Assembly (NCBI GenBank): GCA_033439295.1
Contig: JAVTLE010000005.1
Coordinates: forward strand, 3,336,501 to 3,400,500
Length of the DNA: 64,000 nucleotides
From: Deuterostichococcus epilithicus
Taxonomy: Eukaryota; Chlorophyta; Trebouxiophyceae; Prasiolales; Stichococcaceae
Reading direction: 5' to 3'
The notes under the pieces are model-generated. The model was given only the letters and a program-made list of their open reading frames with translations. It was not told where the DNA came from and did no database searches. This document shows positions 55,701 through 64,000 of this stretch, one piece after another (positions within the stretch are counted from its first letter, which is position 1; each line of letters begins with the position of its first letter). The position numbers and the translations under genes were made by a program.

Positions 55701-58467
55701 TGTTGACAAACAAGACCCGACATCGATCGCAGAATGCGTAAGCGCCCTGCTGTGTCGCCGCGATGTGCAGGGCCGCTCTGCCTGACATCTCTGCCATCAC
55801 CACAATTATTCATACTCAGGAATGACCGCCTCCGACTTCGTCTGCAGCCGACTCGGAAGTGGGGTTGAAGCCACTGTTGACGCTGAGGCATGGGCCCTGC
55901 CAGCAGAATCAGCGTCTGCCGCCCTTCTTCCCAGCAGTGTGAAGTCACAGGCCAGCCGTATGTTCTGTGTCATCCCCTTGCACCTGCAGATGCCCCCTCG
56001 GCTGTTGCGCGGTCCTCCCTGAAATGCAGTTCAGGACTTCCAGGATTCGGCGCCCACCTGGGCGCGCATCTCGAGCGTCTGCTGCTCCAGGCCCGACAGC
56101 CGGTCCAGCAGCAGCTGCAGGCGGCCGCGGTTCAGGGCGCCCGCCTCCGTCAGGTAGCCCCCCATGCGCGGCAGCAGCTCCTTGTAGATGCCGAAGATCA
56201 TGTCCAGCGCGCCCTCCGCGATGTCCAGCGTTGGCAGTGCTGCAGGGCGGGCGCCACCACAACAGTGACTTCAGGACAAGCGGGGCCAGCGATATCCGTG
56301 TCGGCAGCGCTGCAGGGCGGGCGCCGGCACAGCCGTGACTCCAGGGCAGGGAGGACCAGCGGGGTCGCTTGCGCGTGCGCCTCGCCAAGTCTCCTGGCCG
56401 GCACTCTACTCGGGGAATGTGCTGGCCAAGCAGGAGGGCGTAACCGTGCAGGTCCCACTGGACACGTATAACAATAACTACACGGGTTGGACTGCCGACA
56501 CATGCGCACAGTCGTGCGCACCGGGCAGGAAGTCGTTGCCGATGAGCATGCAGAACAGCACGAAGTCGTCGATGACACGCTCCAGGTCGTAAGCAAAGCC
56601 CAGCGCCTCATTGTGGAACTCCAGCTCCAGGTAATCCCGCAGCAGGCCCACCTGCAGGGTTCAGGGCAGGCTGCCATTGTGGGTTGCTGCGGAAAACTCG
56701 CGACTAATTGGCAAGGCGTCACACACCAGGATCGTGCCAAGAGAGACAGTACTGACTGTACCGGCAGGCACAAGTCAGTGGGTGGCGGGTGGTCGAGAGA
56801 GGGCACCTGGAAAAGGATGAAGTGCTCGGCGCAGGGGTTTTCGAGCACCTCCCGTGCCGGCCGCCCCCGCGCGCCGCCTGCAGCACCAGTCCGTTGATGA
56901 AGTTGACGTTCAACGAGATTCACTCCAACTAATATGCTATTCCGGACGATCCTTTCATCTTGTTGTGCGAGTGCTTCAGGAGTGAAGTACCAGGAGCCGG
57001 TTCAAAGCAACTGCGCACCCGAGTAGGATACCACCTCCCGCAGCAGGCAGAAGTGCGGCTCGTGTGTGACCAGGCTGAGCATGATGAGGTCGGCATCCAG
57101 GCCGTACAGGCAGTGCCGCTGGTTGGGCTCCCAAGGGCGCGACGTGTCGCGCTTGGCCCAGCGTATGTACTCCATGATCTTGTGCTCGCCCTCGCCCGGC
57201 ACGTCGTGCCCTGCGGATTGGCACCAAGGCGGCTGCACACCGGGCGAAAGGGTAACGGGTGATATGTGTGTTGCAGCACCACCCATTGGAACGGTAAGGC
57301 CCTCCCAAGAGCAAGCAGCAAAGCTGAGCCTCCACAAAAAGCTGCAGCCTCTGCAAAGACGGACACAAAGCATCACGCCTGCGTGACGCTCTATCACCCT
57401 CCTGATCCCAGCACCACCATGCCTCAGGCCTCACCTGAGAAGATGATGCGGGGGCGCTGCCACACGGGGTCCGTCGCCATCTTGTGGCGGATGAAGAAGC
57501 GCAGGTGGTCGCCGAGGCGCGCCATGAATGCGGTGCCGGGCGTGATGCAGTTGGAGTCGAAGACCTCCTGCCCCGGCGGCGGCGCCTCCCCCTTGCGCGC
57601 CGCCGCTGCCGCTGCCTGTGTTCCAGGTGAGCAGGGCTCAGTTCCATTACCCTTGGTCGACAGCAGCCCGTCAGTGAGTGAGCACTGAATGTGACCTGTC
57701 CCTCCGCTGTCCAGTAGCCCTGCGCCTCAGGTGCTGCAGTAATGGCATCATAGCACCGCGCGGTTTATGTCGGCTCACCACTGGCTGCGCCGCTGCAGGC
57801 AGACAACTTCCAGTGCTCACCTCCTCTGCATCGCGAGCCGAGCGGAAGCGTCGCGAGCGCTGCTGGTTCATCTTTGCACGCGGCGCGACTCCTGCTTCAA
57901 CGAGTCCCACCGTGAGCACCCCAGCACCACACGATGGCAGCTGGCATCAACGCTCTATGTTCTGCCGCAAATCTATCATGCGGCCATGTCTGCAGCAGCG
58001 CGGCGAGCTCGGTCAATGGGAATCCAGAACGCACCGTCGATGGCCATGAACAGCATCTTCTGCGGCTTCGCGATTTGAACCAGCCGGTCCAGGTAGTTGA
58101 AGGTGCGCACGACCATCTCCGCCTCTGTAAGTTTTGTCGACGGGTTGTTGCCATGCGTGCAGTTGTGGATGATGCCGTTCATGTCCAGGTACAGCGCATC
58201 AAACTCCGGCACCGCCGCGGCGCCCACCGGCTGGTTGACCAGCGGGTAGCGCTCGCTGAGCCATCGGTAGAACTTGGGGATGCCTGGAGGCGCACAGGGC
58301 GGTGGAAGGCGTCATGGATGTGCGTCAGCCGTCTGTCAGGGATGCCGGCTCGATATCGGTGACCTCAGGGCCGCATTGAACCACATGCTGCACGCATGAT
58401 AAGGCAGAGTGGTCAGTTTCGCAGCTGCAAGCCAACATGCAGCAACAGGGATGCCTCCCTCACCCAT
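43789..58467 (-). CDS. XRN1: XRN1-type 5'-3' exoribonuclease with long leucine-motif tail
   Basis: Degrades decapped, 5'-monophosphate RNA in the cytoplasm. About 30 exons span 14.7 kb. The first coding exon is only ATGG (58464-58467); splicing gives [19 protein letters not shown]. Nuclease motifs: [42 protein letters not shown] and [10 protein letters not shown], so the acidic catalytic residues are intact. Then the XRN1 region [19 protein letters not shown], the D1-D2 block [12 protein letters not shown], and the SH3-like repeats [19 protein letters not shown] and [18 protein letters not shown], which are XRN1 rather than XRN2/XRN4 features. The tail (46.5-43.8 kb) is Pro/Gly/Gln/Ala-rich and ends [14 protein letters not shown]. 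It holds about ten copies of a leucine motif. Ns at 46275-46279 and 46336 leave small gaps. Three introns contain exon-edge copies. Confidence 0.92.
43805..46450 (-). repeat. Array of about ten leucine-rich short motifs in the XRN1 tail
   Basis: In N-to-C order: LLQGLRQ (near 46430), LLQQLQG (46260), ALQELQR (45915), LLRQLRG (45735), LLRELQR (45390), FLQQLRR (45185), FLQMLQR (44945), LLQLLKP (44290), LLQQLQG (44095) and FWKQLQA (43820). The shared form is [LF][LW][QRK]xL[QRK], most often followed by Gly or Pro. Each sits in otherwise disordered Pro/Gly/Gln sequence, so they look like short helical docking motifs. Confidence 0.7.
46275..46336. other. Assembly gaps inside XRN1
   Basis: Five Ns at 46275-46279 and one N at 46336, both in GC-rich Ala/Gly coding sequence. 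Exon length across them is not certain. Confidence 0.95.
50013..50283 (-). repeat. Three copies of an XRN1 exon end and donor
   Basis: The true exon ends [10 protein letters not shown] near 50249, followed by the donor GTGTGG. Two diverged copies follow in the downstream intron: around 50140-50190 (encoding TTMCAVK before GTGTGT) and around 50013-50060 (ASILLQCK before GTTGCG). The three units also share the flanking text aaaccc/ccccttcttcacWctt, giving units of about 105 to 125 bp. Confidence 0.75.
55011..55390 (-). repeat. Four copies of an XRN1 acceptor and exon start
   Basis: The true exon start encodes [11 protein letters not shown]. The core gccagcagcYgcaggt recurs at 55044, 55145, 55249 and 55351, offsets 101, 104 and 102 bp. 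Each copy keeps a TGCAG-like acceptor and an open LLAxxEG-like stretch. The three upstream copies lie in the intron. Confidence 0.85.
56231..56346 (-). repeat. Two copies of an XRN1 acceptor and exon start
   Basis: Blocks 56231-56276 and 56301-56346 align at a 70-bp offset and share tgcagggcgggcgcc. The first carries the acceptor used for the exon beginning [13 protein letters not shown]; the second is an intronic copy further upstream. Confidence 0.75.
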
Positions 58468-59564
58468 GATGCTATGCTATCGACGGCGACGAGTCAGATG
58501 TGTGAAAGGTTGACAAATCAAGAGGCACTGTCCCTGCAAAGCTCGGGACAGCGGGCTCTGCGCTGCTACTCCTGCATCAACGAGTGAGTTGCAGCTTCTG
58601 TTTGCGACTGCACCAAAATGCAGCTGACGCACAACGATCCTACTGTGCTCTATCAACAGAGAAAGTTATTTCGCTGCCCCTGCAGCCCGTGTTGCAGCGT
58701 GAATTGGCTTCATCCTTCATGCTCAGCACTGGAAAAGCAGGTCAGCATGCTTCTGCTAAACCCTGATCCCGAAATTTATTTGCTAAGATGCGGATGTAGT
58801 TTCCTTTTGTGTGCGTCAGCCAAGTACCTGGCACGTGCCTCGCTATAACGTACAATTCGACAAACCTCTTGTTCGAACGAAATACGACTTGGTTTCGCCC
58901 ACAACTTAGAATCGAGCTTCCGTGATTTCAGCTCCGCAACAGTCCCAGCTTGAGCGAGCGCACGGTCTTCATCATCGCGGCGCGTGCTGCTCCCGGCCTG
59001 CTGACTGGGTCGTGCTGCGTGAAGGTGCAGTTGCCCTGAACAGCGGCATGCCTGGACCACGACGGTCCTTGTTATTTTGCAGATTGTCAAAAAATGCAAC
59101 AAGCCCGCACGCATCGGCGTGCTTGAGTTCCGAAACGTGTGGGAATTGCACAACAACGTGAAGGGGTTTGCATCAGAGCTGCTGCTTGGCATCCGGAAAC
59201 GCGCTCAGGGTCCAGCATAGAGCTCCAATGTTTCTATCTACCTTACGCGAAGCCGAGGCCCGCAGCTGCAAGCTTATCGCCGTGGTCACAGCTGCTGCAC
59301 ATCTGGCACCTATAATTCACCATTGCTTCAGCAGCCGTTACACACGTGCTTTCCTCACGGCGACACAAAATTCCAGGGGTGTAGTGGGCAGGCGCACAAG
59401 AGGCGCGACAGAGAGACATGTCATGTGGCAGTGCAGGGGCACCATGCAATGTTGCTTCTGGAAGCCAATGAGCTGTCATCGCGGTCCAAGTGGCACTGTG
59501 ATGTCACAGGTGCCATCGGGAGACTTCTGAGTATCAGCGGCACCACTGGGGGACTGCAGCCTGA
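58468..59564. other. Divergent promoter region, XRN1 / small protein C
   Basis: About 1.1 kb. It should hold the XRN1 5' leader and promoter. Weak frames on both strands (for example minus 58776-59192) lack an ATG, homology or splice support. An upstream exon of protein C could lie here. Confidence 0.35.
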
Positions 59565-60374
59565 ATGGCGGTATTGGCGCTCGCACGCCCCCACCTCCGA
59601 CCGGCTGGCGCTGCCACCCGGGAGCGCGACTGTGGCTGCGGCGCGCTGTTTTTCAAGTCGCAGCGCCGTGCAAGTAGCCTGCTGCCGCAGTCGCCGCTGT
59701 CAGCCGGCCCAGGCTCAGGTGAGGCAGCGCCTTACGGCATGACCCATCATGCGGAGCATCAGCTGGTTGTGCGTCCCTTGCAAACTGGTCGGCCTCCCTT
59801 ATTATGGGCATCAGGCACTGTGCCAGACACAGCTGGGGTCACTTGCGCGTGCAAATTGCAGGCCGACTGCAGTCTGCTTCGCAACAGCAATGATTCCGGC
59901 AGCTGCACGACTTTGGGCCCTGCTTCCACAGGCCGTCGCCACTTCCCGGAGGAATTCGCCCAACCGGCGGACCTGGGGCACGACCACTTTGCCAAGCAGT
60001 CGGCGGCAGAGGTGGAGCGGTCCTTTCCTGCCATGGTACGCGCCGGCAGTCCGCTGGCGTCCAGCATGGCGGACTCGGGCATTCCCGTGGGTGGGTCCCC
60101 CCTTCCCTTTCTCGCCCCAATGCCACCCAGCGATGCTGCACTGGCGGCATAGGTCAGCGTCCTGCCTGAGTGTTCTCGCCCTGCACGCTGTCCCCACCAG
60201 CATGCGCATTGTGTGACGCAGTGCTGTCATGCCGCAGGTGTGGAGCTCTTTTCATTGGATCTAGGGCCCACATCAGGGCGGCGTGTCCGCCCGGCCGTTG
60301 CATCATTGAACTACGAACCACACTGGATGGATGCACCACGTGGGGCTACAAAGCAGACGGAGAGCCGAGGCTGA
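59565..60374 (+). CDS. Small protein C, unknown function
   Basis: Three exons, 59565-59718, 59932-60090 and 60238-60374, join in frame at GT/AG sites to give 149 residues. Seen in order: MAVLALARPHLRPAGAATRE, an Arg/Ser-rich leader, FPEEFAQPADLGHDHFAKQS, AAEVERSFPAMVRAGSPL, then VELFSLDLGPTSGRRVRPAV and a C-terminus with NYEPHWMDAPRG. The basic N-terminus could be an organelle presequence. I do not recognise the family, and a further upstream exon is possible. All three junctions keep the frame, which is the main support. Confidence 0.5.
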
Positions 60375-60927
60375 GCGGGGAGAGCAGATCGTTTGTGAAC
60401 TTCGGTGTACGCAGTGGGTGGTCTTGTCTGGCAGTGGGTACCTGGCCAGTGACATCGTCTTACACTTCAAGCTTGGGAGTCGCACCATTGCCTGTGTTTT
60501 TGTGCCTTGTGTTCTGGGACGCTGCTGCTTGTTTCAAGTTTGCCAGATGCAGCAAGCAGTGGTTGGGCTAGCGAGAGAAGGGAGTTGCAAGCAAAATTGT
60601 CAGATGTTTTTGGTGGGCTGTTGAAAGATCTGTGACTTGGTAATTGTCTTGCTCCGATACAGTGCTGACGTGACGGCAAAGTGGACAGGACAAGCATCTT
60701 CTTAGTTTTCTGAGGAAGAATCCAACGCGGACAGCTCTAAGGCCTGGGGCTCTGCTCTGAAAAACCAGGCAGGAAGAAAATATCAAGTGCGCTGCAGTAT
60801 ATATGCAGTTGATGTAATGCCGTGCAAGCGCAAAGGGCCGCTGCAGACGAGCTACCTGAACTGCAATATGGCCCCCATAGATGAGCCCCCACTCATGCAG
60901 ATGTCCTCGATTCTCCACACTGCCGCC
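60375..60927. other. Spacer between protein C and glutaredoxin (convergent)
   Basis: About 550 bases holding two 3' ends. Small frames are present but have no domain or splice support. Confidence 0.35.
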
Positions 60928-61856
60928 TCAGACGTCCTTGACCATCTTGGCCAGCTCACCATTGCTGGCAAGGCGCTCCGTGTCATCCCCGCCACCGATG
61001 AACTGCGGTAATGTTGTGAAACAACCAGTGATGAGGCCCTGCTGACGACGAGCCAGATGCGCCAGACACTTGCATGCTGCTCCGGTATTAAGTGCTTGAA
61101 TGCACGAGATGACATGCGATGAAATGAGACGAGATCAGATCAGATGAAATGGAATGGAATCGCGTGAGGCATCTCCTGGAGGGCGGCAAGAGCGATCAGC
61201 ACCTTCTGGTTGATGAACACGCGCGGCACGGAGCGGCCACCGGTCAGCGAGGCCAGCTCATCCTGGATGGCTGCGCCATCGTCCCGCTGGTCCAGCTGCA
61301 GGACACGTGGAGGATCCCCGTAATCCGCTGGAGTAGTGCACGAGCATTCAAGCAACCTGTTCGCGAACCAGTTGTTCTGCAGTCTGCAGCAGGGCGAGGA
61401 ACACGGTTCGTTTGTGCTGTGCTTCGGCTGCGGGGACCTTGCACCTTGGACAGCATTGTGCAGCATGATCATGCATTGTGCAGTATAATCAGGCCTGCTG
61501 CGGGGAAGCAAGCAGTTGCGCAAGCGCGTAATGTGCACACCTCGAGCACAGTGATCTTGCTGCTGTCAAGGACGCTGCCCAGTGCGCGCTTCGCCTTGGC
61601 GCAGAATGGGCAGTAACTTTTTGAGAAGATGACGACCTGCATGCAGTGAAAGAGCACCATCCGTCATCACATAAGTGGGTCCTAGCCTGACGTGGGCTTC
61701 CGCGCGTGCTGTCACAGTGAAGAATGTGCATGACGACGGAGCGCATCGCCACACCTTGTTCTGGTCAATGGTCGACGCGACCAGCTCCTTGGCGCCCATG
61801 CTGCGCTTGCCACGAGCAGAAGCGTTAGCGCCGGTCTTAGAGGAGCAGCCACCCAT
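60928..61856 (-). CDS. Glutaredoxin, CPFC active site, with N-terminal acylation signal
   Basis: Four exons: about 61758-61856, 61538-61637, 61210-61310 and 60928-61002. It reduces disulfides and glutathionylated proteins using glutathione. Seen: MGGCSSKTGANASARGKRSM, then ELVASTIDQNKV, VVIFSKSYCPFCAKAKRAL (dithiol CPFC site), GGRSVPRVFINQK (the usual TVP loop reads SVP), and FIGGGDDTERLASNGELA, ending with stop at 60928-60930. This is a class I dithiol type. The N-terminus MGGCSSK has Gly2 and Ser6 for myristoylation and Cys4 for palmitoylation, so membrane attachment is predicted instead of a plastid or mitochondrial presequence. It resembles the start of the SnRK2 in this window (MGACGSKTA). 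Confidence 0.9.
61079..61160 (-). repeat. GATGA/GAGAT-type simple repeat in a glutaredoxin intron
   Basis: A purine-rich run built from variants of gatga, gagat and ggaat covers most of this intron segment. It is likely slippage-prone and has no coding role. Confidence 0.65.
61453..61491. repeat. Short direct repeat in a glutaredoxin intron
   Basis: The string cattgtgcagYatRatca occurs twice about 20 bases apart. The first copy also contains the palindrome catgatcatg. Confidence 0.55.
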
Positions 61857-63081
61857 GCAACGTCAGAGCAAGGCTCCTAACCTGTCGGTCGTTCCTGACG
61901 AAGTGCTTGCAGAGCACGTCTGGGAAGCTGCGTAGGCCAATGTGCAAAGCGAGAATACGGCCAACACACTGAGAATGAGTGTCGAAGGCTTCTTCATGTT
62001 CTGAAGGTGCAAGCAGCGGAATGCAGCGTAATGTTGGCTCTCGTCAGACTAGCGCCAAGTCGTCGACGGGTCGACGACAATTACATGGGTTCACCAGATC
62101 CGGCTCCCACTGGCGTCTCAAATGCAAGGCCAAGTGACAGTGCCAGATGAGTTCTCTTACTGAAAGCCAATTTCCAAAGCTAGTTCGTCAGTTTTGCGCG
62201 CGTGACACCCACTATAGGGGGTGTGGCCGCCTGGCTCGCTGCGGTGAAGGCGCAGCATGTGGGGCAGATGCTGGAAGCAAGTTGAAATACCTTGACACCC
62301 GTGAGACAGCGCTTCATTCGCAGGCTGCCCGCTTCTAGCCGTGCCAGCAGGGTTTGGCAAATCCAACGACCGTCGCTTGCACCCATCATGGCTTCAGCAT
62401 GTCGTGTTAGAACGTAGCTGTGGCACATCATTGCGTCAGTATGGTGTGACCCTCGCTGACGCCGCAAGCTACAAAATTTTTACTGTAAGGCAGTGGGCGG
62501 CTCTGCACCTGCTGAGACATGCTCCCTCATGATTGATGCACCGCGCGCAAGTTGCGGCGGCGGACAGGCCGGCCTATGCTGTGGCAGCGAGTGCCAAGCC
62601 CAATCAACTTCTGGCGGTCATGGAGGAGAGCGGCCAGCATGAGCGATTGTGCCACCTGCCATGGAGGGCGCAAAGCCCACAGCCTACTACGCAGCAACAG
62701 TTGTGCTGATGTTTGGTGCTACTTTCAAATGGCAGCTTGTCAGCGGCTTTGGGCTTTTTTGTCAACCTCCGAGCTTGCTGCAGCCTTGACCTCTGAAATA
62801 AATTCCACTTCACCAATGTTTTACTTCGCTGGGAGAGCAGATCGATGAGTTCTATCTGCTCATGCTACTAGCTGGTCTAGGCAAAGCTCGCATCCGTGTG
62901 CATGCACATTATGCCATGCCAGCTTCATCTTACAAATCTTCTTTGCCGATACATTTGCAGATGAAATGGTCATCTGTCAAGAATCAGTGGGAGTTGTGCA
63001 TCGCCAAAAATGAGCAAAAACCAAAGTTAGCGAATTCGCCAAATAAGCTAAGCCCTTCTCCACTCAATGGAAAATCTCCAC
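61857..63081. other. Spacer between glutaredoxin promoter and ELIP 3 end
   Basis: About 1.2 kb. It holds the glutaredoxin promoter and the ELIP 3 3' region; a minus-strand TGTAA at 62930-62934 could serve ELIP 3. No supported exon. Confidence 0.4.
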
Positions 63082-64000
63082 TCAGTGGGAGATCAAAGCA
63101 CCACCCTTCAGCGCCTCTGTGATGACCAGACCCAGGAAGCCCAGCATGGCAATGCGGCCGGTGATCAGCTCGCCATCTGCCGTAAAGCCGGGAAGACCAC
63201 CGAGGTCCTTTGAATCTTTCCGTGGAACACCGCGCAAGATGGGCACCTGAGGGGTTGAAGAACAGTGAATTCTATTTCAGCAAAACCTCATGAAGATGGG
63301 CAAAGGGCGGGAAGAAGCCGAATGCTACCTTGGCCAGCAGGATCAGGCGGCAGCCACGCGCACCGGTGCACAAAAGCAAAGTGGGTAAATGGTAGGCCCC
63401 AGCCTCGGTGCACTCAAGGGGTCCAGCCTCGGTGCACTCAAAAGGTCCAGCAAGGAAAGTGCGCACCAGCGTGGCGACGATGAACGTCACAAAGGTCGCG
63501 GCGATCAGCCACGGCGCCTGCTTGAACTGCACTGCCAGGCTGTTGCCGCTGACAGCCTCGTAGCCAAGAGCTGCAACGAAGCCAATCATCGCCAGTCTGG
63601 AGTTGGCGACCTCGGGAAGTGCGCCCTGCAGCGCGAACAAAAGAGGTGGGTGAGGAGGGGGGGGGTGGGGGTCACAAAACACGCTCATGTGAAGCATGTT
63701 GGCAAGAAAATCAGCCTGCACGATGGGCTGGAAATCTCGCCTTGAATCTGAAGGCGTCTGCGATGGACACCTCCGTCCCAAGGATCTCCTTCTCCTTGTT
63801 GCCGGCGCTCTGCATGATCTCGCGGTCGAACTCGGTCTCGCGCTCGCGGACTGGTGGGCCGCCGTCAGGAGCAGAGTCGCGCACGGGCGCCTCGATCTCT
63901 GTAAAGGTTGACAAGTGCATCATTAGCCACATGGCATCTGACACTCGTGCAGATGAGGGGACACAGGAGATCATATAGATGTATATATTGATCTGAGAGG
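63082..64000 (-). CDS. Early light-inducible protein (ELIP), copy 3 (N-terminus outside window)
   Basis: Three exons are visible: about 63740-63900, 63500-63628 and 63082-63250; the transit peptide lies beyond the right edge. Seen: EIEAPVRDSAPDGGPPVRER, a charged segment with EKEILGTEVSIADAFRFK, helix I EVANSRLAMIGFVAALGYEA, a middle helix ATFVTFIVATLV, the VPILRGVPRKDSKDLGGLP loop, and helix III ELITGRIAMLGFLGLVITEA, ending GGALISH and TGA at 63082-63084. Intron positions and the PILRGVPR loop match ELIP 1, so copies 1 and 3 look like relatives by duplication. Confidence 0.88.
63396..63452 (-). repeat. Tandem repeat in an ELIP 3 intron
   Basis: The unit cctcggtgcactcaaRRggtccag appears twice (about 24 bp each) directly after the donor of the exon ending IATLV. 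It resembles the exon-adjacent repeats of other genes but does not copy coding sequence. Confidence 0.6.

Noticed and set aside
1-64000. tRNA, rRNA, CRISPR arrays and transposable elements
   Set aside because: I looked for T-loop-like strings, regular spacer-repeat arrays, terminal repeats and reverse-transcriptase or transposase motifs and found none I could support by eye. The regular repeats present are exon-edge copies, not CRISPR.

Overview
The window reads as nuclear DNA of a green alga. Almost every gene is split into many short GC-rich exons. Donors are mostly GTGCG or GTGAG, acceptors are TGCAG, and the spacers are less GC-rich. The gene set is eukaryotic and photosynthetic: three early light-inducible (ELIP-type) proteins, an SnRK2 kinase, plant-type independent phosphoglycerate mutase, PEX12 and a plastid-type J protein. 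TGTAA, the usual chlorophyte poly(A) signal, lies just downstream of several stops. A trebouxiophyte is my best guess (inference). I see no rRNA, tRNA, CRISPR or bacterial-style operon, and no clear transposon. Two short N runs mark assembly gaps.

Layout. 1-4218 (+): C-terminal part of a coiled-coil protein whose tail resembles ZYP1, the plant synaptonemal-complex transverse filament. 4690-7806 (-): PEX12 peroxin. 8345-13059 (-): phosphoglycerate mutase. 13713-17093 (+): SnRK2 kinase with an N-myristoylation signal. 17804-19489 (-): ELIP copy 1. 20001-21431 (+): 131-residue single-span membrane protein. 21904-25266 (-): plastid J-domain protein. 25523-32745 (+): large Ala/Pro/Gln-rich protein of unknown function. 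33646-35607 (+): ELIP copy 2. 37673-39598 (-): plastid GNAT acetyltransferase. 40265-40729 and 41091-42340 (+): two small unknown proteins. 43789-58467 (-): a very large XRN1-type 5'-3' exoribonuclease. 59565-60374 (+): small unknown protein. 60928-61856 (-): CPFC glutaredoxin with an acylation signal. 63082 to the edge (-): ELIP copy 3.

Functionally the window mixes photoprotection and stress genes (three ELIPs, SnRK2, glutaredoxin, plastid J protein) with housekeeping genes (PEX12, phosphoglycerate mutase, XRN1). Neighbours are not co-oriented in a way that implies co-transcription.

The most unusual signal is in the introns. In at least seven introns of four genes (PEX12, phosphoglycerate mutase, J protein, XRN1) the edge of an exon, with its splice site, is repeated one to three times inside the adjoining intron as diverged tandem copies about 16 to 114 bp apart. 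A second notable feature is the XRN1 tail, where a short leucine-rich motif ([LF][LW][QRK]xL[QRK]) recurs about ten times in disordered sequence.
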